Positions 1-5,807 of a DNA stretch of 8,098 bases are shown here, one piece after another. This DNA is from a bacterium (GTDB lineage Bacteria > Patescibacteriota > Patescibacteriia > Magasanikbacterales > GWA2-37-8). Made by a program: the position numbers and the translations under genes. Each line of letters opens with the position of its first letter. Position 1 is the stretch's first letter. A model generated the notes under the pieces. The model did no database searches and was not told where the DNA came from. It saw nothing but the letters and a program-made list of their open reading frames with translations. Location: the NCBI GenBank assembly GCA_021790135.1, contig JAJYIJ010000041.1:1-8098 (forward strand). The letters run 5' to 3'.

Positions 1-275
1 CCGGTTACCGCATTGCCAAGCGTTTCTTCCATGGCGGAGATGCAGTCGATCAAAAAGTAGAGGCGGAAATTCTCGCCTATCCCGCGGTTGCCCCATGGCT
101 GAAAGTGGAATGGGCGATCGACTATGCAAAAAAAATTCAGCCGAGGGTTGCTTTCCCGATCCATGATGCCTTTCTAAAATTTACCGGGCCATTTTATGGT
201 ATGCCCGAAAAATTTTTAACGGAAGTAGGCATCGAGTGGCAGGTACTCGAGGAAGGCAAGCCGACTGAATTCTAA
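1..275 (+). CDS. Metallo-beta-lactamase-fold hydrolase, C-terminal part (partial at window start)
   Basis: The reading frame is open from base 3 to a TAA at 273-275 and gives the last 90 residues of a protein whose start lies outside the window. It resembles the C-terminal half of single-domain Zn-dependent metallo-beta-lactamase-fold hydrolases of the UlaG-like type. A Gly-Gly-Asp (HGGDA, about residues 10-14 of the fragment) sits where the metal-bridging Asp of the fold is expected. A later FPIHDAF sequence supplies the final metal-binding His. The HxHxDH motif would be upstream and cannot be seen. Such proteins hydrolyse diverse substrates in the cytoplasm, so no substrate can be named. 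The gene ends 6 bases before comEC, suggesting co-transcription. Another metal hydrolase with a similar tail is possible but less likely. Confidence 0.7.
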   Translation, partial: GYRIAKRFFHGGDAVDQKVEAEILAYPAVAPWLKVEWAIDYAKKIQPRVAFPIHDAFLKFTGPFYGMPEKFLTEVGIEWQVLEEGKPTEF

Positions 276-281
276 CAAACT

Positions 282-1853
282 ATGGTTAAGGAGGGGGTTA
301 AAAAAATTGTTTCATCAAAAAACAAAACGTTTCTGGCGTTTTGTTTTTCATTCATGCTCGGCGCCGTGCTTGCTTCTTGGCTGAGTCTGCCAACGCTTTT
401 TTATTTTTCTCATTTTAGAATTGCCGGTGTTCTGGTTTTGATCGGTGGTATTTTTTTGATTGTGGTTTTGCTTTTTAGAAGGCGGCCTTTTTTTCGTTTC
501 GCATTGCTTTTGGTATTCTTTTTCCTTTTCGGCGCCGGGCGTCTTTTGGCGATCGTGCCGGATTGTCAGGACCCGGGCGCAGCGTGCCACTATAATGGCA
601 AAACCGTCACCATCGCTGGCTGGGTGGCCGCCTATCCCGACGAGCGGGCAGACAAAACTAATTATTATATCCAAACGAAACAGATCAATGGCGCGGCGGC
701 CCAAGGTTTGATTTTAGTGCAGGCCAAACCCTATCAAAAATTTAGTTATGGCGACAACGTTCTGGTGCATTGCAAATTGCAGCAACCAAAAAATTTTGGC
801 GACAGCACGTTTCGGTATGATAAGTATCTGGCTGACCAAGGTGTCTGGTCGCTCTGTTCATTTCCGACGATTACGGCGGCCACGCCGGAGTGGCATCTTT
901 CTCCGTTTCTTTTGCAGCCGATTTTTAAAGTGAAAGACATTGTGGCTTTTCGGATCGGCCTCCTCTGGCCGCAAGCGCAAGGCAGTTTTATGGCCGGCCT
1001 TTTGTACGGGAGTAAGTCTGGTTTGCCGCAAGCTATCATGGATAATTTCAGCAAAACCGGCATCACCCACATTATTGCGGTGTCCGGTTTTAACATCACC
1101 ATTATCGCCACGGCCATCATGAGCCTGCTCTTTGCCGGCGGGCTGTGGCGGCAGCAGGCGTTTTGGGGTGTGCTCGTTGGTGTTTGGATATTCACTATTT
1201 TTTCCGGTCTGTCCGCTTCAGCGGTCCGCGCCGCCATCATGGGTTCGCTCGTGCTGGTCGCCGAACAACTTGGGCACCAGTCACGAATCGGCACCTCGAT
1301 CGTCGCGACCGCGGCCTTGATGACCTTTCTCAGCCCGTTTGTCTTTTTGTGGGACGCCGGATTCCAACTTTCCTTTTTGGCCACGCTCGGTTTGGTGTAT
1401 ATGTCGCCGATACTTGAAAAGGGGATGGAAATAAAAAGAATAAGTAATTTGCGAAATTCAAAGTTTTTTAATTTTATATGGTCGCTGCTTATTCCAACTC
1501 TTTCCGCTATTATTCTCACGTCGCCGTTGATTCTCTATCAATTCGGCAGGCTCTCATTCGTTGCGCCGCTCGTGAACCTGCTCGTTCTGTGGAGCATTCC
1601 GTGGCTCATGCTCGGCGGCGCGGCGGCGCTCAGCGTCAGTTTTTTCTTTTGGCCGCTCAGTCGCCTGGTAGCGGTCGTCACCGGTTTTGGCCTGCAGTAT
1701 GTTATACTAATAGCGGATTTTTTCGGAGGACAATCTTGGAGCGCGGTTTCTTTCCAATTACCTTGGTGGGGGATGGTACTGGCGTACGCACTGTTATTTT
1801 TCTTTATTGCGCGAAGCCGGCGACGAATGGCGCTCCAAAGAGACGCCGCTTAA
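282..1853 (+). CDS. comEC: ComEC/Rec2-family DNA-uptake channel, lacking the C-terminal MBL domain
   Basis: This 523-residue polytopic membrane protein belongs to the ComEC/Rec2 family, which passes transforming single-stranded DNA across the cytoplasmic membrane. Three hydrophobic segments (about 17-35, 47-65, 71-91) precede a soluble OB-like region (about 95-200) with the YGD and FRYDKYLADQG sequences typical of the DUF4131 part. The competence domain (about 230-510) carries the family signature LLYGSKSGLP (241-250) followed by GITHIIAVSGFNI (260-272) and many hydrophobic helices. ComEC proteins often run to 700-800 residues with a C-terminal metallo-beta-lactamase domain; this one ends in RSRRRMALQRDAA with no such domain. 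The ATG has no upstream Shine-Dalgarno; a perfect AAGGAGG lies inside codons 3-5 (288-294). The gene sits 6 bases after an MBL-fold hydrolase gene and 21 bases before a methyltransferase gene. Family assignment is firm; DNA uptake here is inferred. Confidence 0.95.
   Translation: MVKEGVKKIVSSKNKTFLAFCFSFMLGAVLASWLSLPTLFYFSHFRIAGVLVLIGGIFLIVVLLFRRRPFFRFALLLVFFFLFGAGRLLAIVPDCQDPGAACHYNGKTVTIAGWVAAYPDERADKTNYYIQTKQINGAAAQGLILVQAKPYQKFSYGDNVLVHCKLQQPKNFGDSTFRYDKYLADQGVWSLCSFPTITAATPEWHLSPFLLQPIFKVKDIVAFRIGLLWPQAQGSFMAGLLYGSKSGLPQAIMDNFSKTGITHIIAVSGFNITIIATAIMSLLFAGGLWRQQAFWGVLVGVWIFTIFSGLSASAVRAAIMGSLVLVAEQLGHQSRIGTSIVATAALMTFLSPFVFLWDAGFQLSFLATLGLVYMSPILEKGMEIKRISNLRNSKFFNFIWSLLIPTLSAIILTSPLILYQFGRLSFVAPLVNLLVLWSIPWLMLGGAAALSVSFFFWPLSRLVAVVTGFGLQYVILIADFFGGQSWSAVSFQLPWWGMVLAYALLFFFIARSRRRMALQRDAA
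1700..1708 (+). promoter_or_regulatory. Possible extended -10 promoter inside the end of comEC
   Basis: TGtTATACT matches an extended -10 element (TGn plus TATACT) and is followed by AA. It is close to the -10 elements before radC and the nucleotidyltransferase gene. No convincing -35 is seen 16-18 bases upstream. If active, it would start transcripts about 160 bases before the methyltransferase gene. It lies in coding sequence, so the match may be chance. Confidence 0.2.
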
Positions 1854-1874
1854 AATAGCATCAAAACAAATTCT

Positions 1875-2483
1875 ATGAAAAAAGCGAAATTCACTCGATC
1901 GGCCGAGGGTTACAATCTGGCCGCCGCTCGGTATGACGAAAAAGAAAAATATTTAAACAGCTTTGAACAAAAAAAGGTGTTGCCACTCATCGGCAATGTC
2001 AGCGGAAAAAAAATTCTCGATGTCGGGGCCGGCACCGGCCGCCTGGCTGTCGAGCTGGCTGCGTTTCCCGAAGCAAAAGTGGCTGCCCTCGATTTGTCTG
2101 AAAAAATGTTGGAGCGTTTGCGCCGAAAAAATAAGCAAATCGAATGTGTGGTGGGCGACGGCGAGAATCTTCCGTTTGCGAGCGCCAGCTTTGACATCGT
2201 GGTGGCCGCATTTTTTATTGTGCATCTTAAAGAACCGAAGTATTTTTTTGCTGAAGCGTATCGTGTTTTGAAAGACGGCGGATTTCTGCTCGTCACGAAC
2301 ATCAACCAAAAAGATCCGCCGCGAGTCAAAACAAGCACCGGGGACATTATTATCGAATCCTATTATCACCGACCGGAGCAAGTGCGCGAGGAGCTCGAAA
2401 CTCTGGCTTTCACTATCGAAAAAGAGATTTTTGTCAAAGAAAAAGAGGTGTGGGTTAATCAGATCATCAAAGCGCGTAAATAA
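1875..2483 (+). CDS. Class I SAM-dependent methyltransferase (Methyltransf_11/UbiE-like)
   Basis: This 202-residue soluble protein has a complete Rossmann methyltransferase core. Motif I is ILDVGAGTGRL (47-57), binding S-adenosylmethionine. The acidic residue at the end of strand 2 is in ALDLSEKML (D73). The GDGENLPF block (94-101) supplies the adenine-contacting acidic position, and FDIVVAAF (106-113) is motif IV. VLKDGGFLLVTNIN (131-144) is the usual strand-5 region. The N-terminus (SAEGYNLAAARYDE) is the short helix common in UbiE/BioC-like enzymes. These enzymes methylate small molecules, lipids, proteins or RNA, and nothing here fixes the acceptor. The ATG is 21 bases after the comEC stop with no Shine-Dalgarno, so co-transcription with comEC is likely. 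Fold assignment is secure; substrate unknown. Confidence 0.88.
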   Translation: MKKAKFTRSAEGYNLAAARYDEKEKYLNSFEQKKVLPLIGNVSGKKILDVGAGTGRLAVELAAFPEAKVAALDLSEKMLERLRRKNKQIECVVGDGENLPFASASFDIVVAAFFIVHLKEPKYFFAEAYRVLKDGGFLLVTNINQKDPPRVKTSTGDIIIESYYHRPEQVREELETLAFTIEKEIFVKEKEVWVNQIIKARK

Positions 2484-2495
2484 ATTTTAAAATTT
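2482..2495. repeat. 14-bp AT-only perfect palindrome upstream of radC
   Basis: AAATTTTAAAATTT is its own reverse complement. It begins on the last bases of the methyltransferase stop codon and lies about 25-38 bases upstream of the predicted radC transcription start, where a -35 box or upstream AT-rich element would be. It could be a contact for RNA polymerase or a regulator, or simply AT-rich spacer. Confidence 0.3.
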
Positions 2496-2504
2496 TTACC
2501 AGTG

Positions 2505-2513
2505 TGCTATACT
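2505..2513 (+). promoter_or_regulatory. Extended -10 promoter for radC
   Basis: TGcTATACT is an extended -10 hexamer with five of six consensus bases (TATAAT), followed by AG. No good -35 is visible; the expected place is TTTTAA within an AT-rich palindrome, which suits an extended -10 promoter. The predicted start is near 2520, one base before an ATG at 2521. The promoter sits in the gap between the methyltransferase and radC. This also argues against starting radC at the in-frame GTG at 2502, which lies upstream of the -10. Confidence 0.5.
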
Positions 2514-2520
2514 AGAGGAC

Positions 2521-2547
2521 ATGTTAGTGCTTGCCGCAAAAGTATGA
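2521..2547 (+). other. Possible 8-codon leader ORF overlapping the radC start
   Basis: ATG at the predicted +1 opens a tiny frame encoding MLVLAAKV and ends with a TGA at 2545-2547. This overlaps the radC ATG at 2544 in an ATGA stop-start junction, the arrangement typical of translational coupling. It would be read from a leaderless message; GAGGA at 2515-2519 is too close to the ATG for a normal Shine-Dalgarno. Such a short frame can occur by chance and nothing else supports translation. Confidence 0.3.
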
Positions 2548-3296
2548 CGACAAATTTCAAACCATACACCATCGCCGATACGGACTTTCTTTGGCTGGAA
2601 GGTGAGTTGGCCGAGCGTCAGTACGTCTTGCGCGTGAAAGACATGCCGGACGACGACAAACCGCGCGAACGAATGTTGCGTTTTGGTCCGAAAGCTCTTT
2701 CCAGCGCTGAATTGGTAATGATCGTGCTCGGCACCGGCTCGAAAAAAGAAGATGTGGCTACTCTGGCCACCCGGGTTATCAAAGACTATGGCCAGCAGGC
2801 CCTGGCGAATCAGAATGATGCCAAAAAATTAAGCCAAGAACTCGAGATTCCGTTGGTCAAATCCATGCAATTGGTGGCCTGTGCCGAACTTGGCCGTCGT
2901 TTTTTTGAAAAAAATGTCCACGGCCGGCCGGTAATCCGCACCGCCAAAGATGTCTACCAATGTACGCGTGAGATGTCACTCCTCCCCAAAGAACATTTGC
3001 GCGGCCTTTTTCTCGACACGCACTATCGCGTAATCCACGACGAAACCATTTCGATTGGAACGATTAATTCAAATATCATTCATCCGCGCGAAGTATTCAA
3101 ACCAGCCATCGAGTATGGTGCGGTCGCTGTTATCTTGGTGCACAATCACCCTTCGGGTCTGACCAAGCCAAGCCGTGCCGATCTCGCTGTCACGGAACAA
3201 TTAGTTGCCGTCGGAAAAATTGTCGGCGTGCATCTTATTGACCACGTCATCATTGGGCGCTCTTCGTATGTGAGCGTTCCTGTTGAATATTCATAA
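2544..3296 (+). CDS. radC: RadC-family JAB/MPN-domain protein
   Basis: This 250-residue RadC (UPF0758) protein has the two expected parts. A helical N-terminal domain starts at KDMPDDDKPRERML (32-45), then LSSAELVMIVLGTGSK (52-67). The C-terminal MPN/JAMM domain holds GTINSNIIHPREVF (172-185) and the metal motif HNHPSG with H200 and H202, followed by PSRAD (209-213) giving D213. All metal ligands are intact. RadC was named for repair, but its activity is unsettled; it belongs to competence regulons in some bacteria. Start choice: the frame opens at GTG 2502, but that lies upstream of the likely -10, so ATG 2544 is preferred. This leaves about 30 residues before the usual family start; GTG 2634 would give a canonical length. 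The 102-residue gene follows after 6 bases. Confidence 0.93.
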   Translation: MTTNFKPYTIADTDFLWLEGELAERQYVLRVKDMPDDDKPRERMLRFGPKALSSAELVMIVLGTGSKKEDVATLATRVIKDYGQQALANQNDAKKLSQELEIPLVKSMQLVACAELGRRFFEKNVHGRPVIRTAKDVYQCTREMSLLPKEHLRGLFLDTHYRVIHDETISIGTINSNIIHPREVFKPAIEYGAVAVILVHNHPSGLTKPSRADLAVTEQLVAVGKIVGVHLIDHVIIGRSSYVSVPVEYS

Positions 3297-3302
3297 AATT
3301 AT

Positions 3303-3611
3303 ATGTCAGTCGCCACACGTCGTTATGTTTTGGAGTCGGGAAATTTAATTGTCAATGCTGCCGATGGCATTTCTGTTTTAACGCTGCTCTTGCAGGAAGG
3401 TAATTTAACGTTGCCGCATTTTTTGAGTGTTCCGGCTAACCGGGCGATGCTAAAAAAATATGGTGACGATGTGGCTAAATTTTTCGTCGTGAAATTCAAA
3501 AAAATTTCCCAGCAGGAAGAAATTTCCGCCGAAGATAAAAAGAAATTGCAGTCGCTCCTGAATGAATTTTTTCGCGTGAAAGCACTTTTGGCGGGAGAAG
3601 ATGAACCGTAG
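3303..3611 (+). CDS. Hypothetical protein, 102 residues, downstream of radC
   Basis: I do not recognise this protein. It is 102 residues with no signal peptide, membrane segment, cysteines or obvious catalytic motif. The first 45 residues look like a small alpha/beta unit (RRYVLESGNLIVNAADGIS, then a leucine-rich LTLLLQEGNL). The C-terminal half is strongly charged and probably helical: KKYGDDVAKFFVVKFKKI (51-68), then an Asp/Lys/Glu-rich helix around 73-95. It starts with ATG 6 bases after the radC stop, with no Shine-Dalgarno, and very likely shares the radC transcript. Codon use looks like that of its neighbours and the frame is clean, so it is probably a real gene. A small partner or accessory of RadC is possible but unsupported beyond position. 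Confidence 0.7.
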   Translation: MSVATRRYVLESGNLIVNAADGISVLTLLLQEGNLTLPHFLSVPANRAMLKKYGDDVAKFFVVKFKKISQQEEISAEDKKKLQSLLNEFFRVKALLAGEDEP

Positions 3612-3612
3612 C

Positions 3613-3641
3613 TTGACAGAGAAATTAAAGTATGGTATTCT
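3613..3641 (+). promoter_or_regulatory. Sigma70-type promoter for the nusA operon
   Basis: A perfect TTGACA -35 box (3613-3618) is separated by exactly 17 bases from TATTCT (3636-3641), which is preceded by TGG, an extended -10. This is the best -35/-10 pair in the window. The predicted start is about 3648-3650, giving a nusA leader of about 60 bases. The -35 box begins only two bases after the previous stop codon. Confidence 0.75.
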
Positions 3642-3650
3642 TGACACAAT

Positions 3651-3673
3651 GAGTACCGTTAACCACGGTGCTC
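3651..3673 (+). other. Hairpin at the 5' end of the nusA leader
   Basis: GAGTACCGT (3651-3659) pairs with ACGGTGCTC (3665-3673) around a TAACC loop. This is a 9-bp stem with one G-U pair in RNA. TCTTTATT follows, a poor U-tract. The stem starts within about three bases of the predicted +1. It may cap and stabilise the mRNA 5' end, act as a weak terminator or attenuator for radC read-through, or be a protein site in DNA. The pairing is visible; the role is not. Confidence 0.55.
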
Positions 3674-3709
3674 TCTTTATTAAACTAAGAAGAATTAATT
3701 TTTAGATGT

Positions 3710-4969
3710 ATGTCGGATATTACTAAAGCGATTCAAATGCTCTGCGATGAGAAAAATCTCTCATACGAGACCGTGATGGAAACCATCGAAGCGGCGCTGG
3801 CCGCCGCCTACCGGAAAGATTTTGGTAATAAGCAGCAAAATATTAAAGTGAAATTTAATCCCGACACCGGCGATATGCAAGCCTGGGATATTAAAACCGT
3901 TGTCGCTGATATCGATGAGAAAACGCTGGAGGAGGCGCAGGAAGAATTGGCGGCACGGCGGGAAAAGGCGCGTGAGGAGGAACGTGAGTTGACTGAAGAG
4001 GAAATTGCAGACTTACCGCGGTTCAATCCCAAGACCGAATTAATGCTTACGGTGGCAAAAGAAACAAAAAAAGGCGCCAAAGTCGGCGACGTGCTGGAAA
4101 TTTCCTTGGAGATTCCTCATGATTTCGGACGAATGGCCGCTCAAACCGCCAAGCAAGTTATTATTCAGAAAATCCGCGAAGCGGAACGTACCATGGTGTT
4201 TGGTGATTTCAAAGATCAAGAAGGTCAGCTTTTGCTTGGCACCGTGCAGCGCGTTGAAGGACGCAAGGTATTGGTTGATCTTGGAAAAATCACTGGCATC
4301 ATGCCTTCCGATCAGACGGTCTACAGCGAGCATTATCGTCCGGGCGGCCGAATGAAGTTTTTAGTGACGAAGGTGGAAATGACTGCCCGCGGCCCGGAAA
4401 TTTTGTTATCGCGCGCTGCCAAGGACATGGTCAAGGAAGTGTTTAAACAAGAAATCCCGGAAGTGGCCAGCGGTGTGATTGAAATCAAAGGCATCGCTCG
4501 CGACGCCGGCTTCCGTTCTAAGGTTGCCGTTGCCACCACCGATCCGTCGATTGATCCGATTGGTTCGTGTATTGGTCAACGCGGTAGCCGTATTACCACG
4601 ATTATCGAAGAAATTGGCGGAGAAAAAATTGACGTTATCCAATATAATGATGACGCGGAAGCATACATTATTCATGCTTTGTCACCGGCAAAAATTTTAT
4701 CCGTTCAGTTGAACGAGGCAGAAAAACTTGCCACGGTCACGGTTGCCCCTGAACAATTTTCTATTGCCATCGGTCGTTCCGGCCAAAATGTGCGTTTGGC
4801 TTCCGAGTTGACCGGTTGGAAAATCAACGTTGTCCAAGAAGGGGGCGAACCAGCTGCTGAAACCGTAGCGGAAGAAGGAACTGTGAAAGAAGCAGGGGAG
4901 GAGGCGAACGTCGAAGAAAAAAAAGAAGAGAAAATAAAGGAAGAAAATAAAGAAGAAACAAAAGAGTAA
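3710..4969 (+). CDS. nusA: Transcription termination/antitermination factor NusA
   Basis: NusA binds RNA polymerase and nascent RNA and modulates pausing, termination and antitermination. This 419-residue protein has the full bacterial core. The N-terminal polymerase-binding domain (1 to about 160) includes ETVMETIEAALAAAYRKDFG (20-39) and is interrupted by a charged Glu/Arg-rich stretch (about 70-106). It continues through IPHDFGRMAAQTAKQVIIQK (135-154). The S1 domain is about 172-235 (LLGTVQRVEGRKVLVDLG at 175-192). Two KH domains follow, with loops GSCIGQRGSRI (285-295) and SIAIGRSGQNVRLA (351-364). Residues after about 377 form a Glu/Lys-rich low-complexity tail, not the paired acidic repeats of E. 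coli NusA. An out-of-frame ATG at 3706 is ignored. yidC starts 6 bases downstream; rimP and infB, frequent neighbours, are not adjacent here. Confidence 0.97.
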   Translation: MSDITKAIQMLCDEKNLSYETVMETIEAALAAAYRKDFGNKQQNIKVKFNPDTGDMQAWDIKTVVADIDEKTLEEAQEELAARREKAREEERELTEEEIADLPRFNPKTELMLTVAKETKKGAKVGDVLEISLEIPHDFGRMAAQTAKQVIIQKIREAERTMVFGDFKDQEGQLLLGTVQRVEGRKVLVDLGKITGIMPSDQTVYSEHYRPGGRMKFLVTKVEMTARGPEILLSRAAKDMVKEVFKQEIPEVASGVIEIKGIARDAGFRSKVAVATTDPSIDPIGSCIGQRGSRITTIIEEIGGEKIDVIQYNDDAEAYIIHALSPAKILSVQLNEAEKLATVTVAPEQFSIAIGRSGQNVRLASELTGWKINVVQEGGEPAAETVAEEGTVKEAGEEANVEEKKEEKIKEENKEETKE

Positions 4970-4975
4970 GCGCGT

Positions 4976-5758
4976 ATGACTCAGCTTTTTAACGCCATTC
5001 TGTACCAACCGATTCTCAATCTTTTTATTGGACTCTACGACATCCTGCCCGGCCATGATTTGGGTATCGTCATTTTGCTCATTACTGTTGTTGTCCGCCT
5101 GATACTCTATCCATTGACGTCGTCGTCAATCAAGGCGCAGAAAGCCATGCAGGAGTTGCAGCCGAAACTGGAAGCGATCAAAAAACAATTTCCTAAAGAT
5201 CAGCAGAAACAGGCGCAGGCCACGATGGAATTATATAAAAATAACAAAATCAATCCGTTGACCTCGTGTTTGCCGATGCTCATTCAGTTGCCGATTCTCC
5301 TGGCTTTGTTTTGGGCGATGCGTGATGGTCTGACATCCACGAATCTGGCGAAGAATTTGTATCCATTTGTGCATAATCCTGGCGTCCTGAACCCGATTAC
5401 ATTAGGCCTGTTTAATCTGGCGAAACCAAGTGTCGTGCTGGCGGTTTTGGCCGGTGTTGCCCAATATTTCCAAGCCAAGACATTGAGCCGCAAGCCCGCT
5501 CCGCCCGAGGCCGGCGCCGGCGGCAAGGATGAAAGCATGACGGCAATGATGAACAAACAGATGCTCTATGTTATGCCGGTGATCACTGTTTTGATCGGTT
5601 TACAATTTCAAGCCGGCCTGACCTTATATTGGTTTTTGAGCACGCTTCTCATGGTGATCCAACAAGTTATCGTCTTTAAACAGCACGACAAATCGATTCC
5701 ACCCTCGACCCCGAGTGTCCCAGGGACGCCGGTGATTGAAGGGAAAATTATTAAATGA
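4976..5758 (+). CDS. yidC: YidC/Oxa1-family membrane protein insertase (short form)
   Basis: YidC inserts and folds membrane proteins, alone or with Sec. This 260-residue protein is the short form without the large periplasmic domain of proteobacterial YidC, and it has no lipobox. Hydrophobic segments fall at about 29-48, 99-117, 150-167, 195-211 and 214-235. R41 in VVVRLILYPL is the conserved positive residue of the hydrophilic groove. The cytoplasmic helical hairpin (about 51-95) contains KAQKAMQELQPKLEAIKKQF (53-72) and ends in the family sequence NPLTSCLPMLIQLPIL (93-108). QAGLTLYWF (212-220) is the late family signature. The C-terminus is a Pro/Ser-rich tail. It starts 6 bases after nusA and stops with TGA. 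The rnpA/rpmH neighbours usual for yidC are absent. Confidence 0.95.
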   Translation: MTQLFNAILYQPILNLFIGLYDILPGHDLGIVILLITVVVRLILYPLTSSSIKAQKAMQELQPKLEAIKKQFPKDQQKQAQATMELYKNNKINPLTSCLPMLIQLPILLALFWAMRDGLTSTNLAKNLYPFVHNPGVLNPITLGLFNLAKPSVVLAVLAGVAQYFQAKTLSRKPAPPEAGAGGKDESMTAMMNKQMLYVMPVITVLIGLQFQAGLTLYWFLSTLLMVIQQVIVFKQHDKSIPPSTPSVPGTPVIEGKIIK

Positions 5759-5807
5759 GGCCGGTAGGGCGATAAAATTGGAATAACAAAAATATCTCGA
5801 CAAACAT

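Noticed and set aside
746..1519. 257-codon open frame on the minus strand inside comEC
   Set aside because: It fully overlaps comEC, which has firm family signatures; the translation shows no recognisable domain. It is a shadow frame.
2502..2543. GTG at 2502 as the radC start
   Set aside because: The extended -10 element (2505-2513) lies downstream of this GTG, so a transcript from it would not contain the codon, and the added residues resemble nothing in RadC.
3641..3646. Second TTGACA overlapping the nusA -10 element
   Set aside because: No -10-like hexamer lies 15-19 bases downstream; that region is the hairpin. Probably chance.
4697..5056. 119-codon minus-strand frame, Phe/Leu-rich and membrane-like
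   Set aside because: Its hydrophobic part is the complement of the purine-rich NusA tail; poly-Glu/Lys codons read backwards give Phe/Leu/Ser runs.
5756..5767. UGA recoded to glycine as in some Patescibacteria
   Set aside because: The yidC TGA falls at the expected family length, reading through adds only two codons after it before TAG, and no other gene has an in-frame TGA.
5759..5807. Separate promoter in the gap between yidC and the 248-residue gene
   Set aside because: TTGGAA (5778-5783) has no -10 at a suitable distance, and the TAAAAT at 5773 has no -35 partner; co-transcription from the nusA promoter is simpler.
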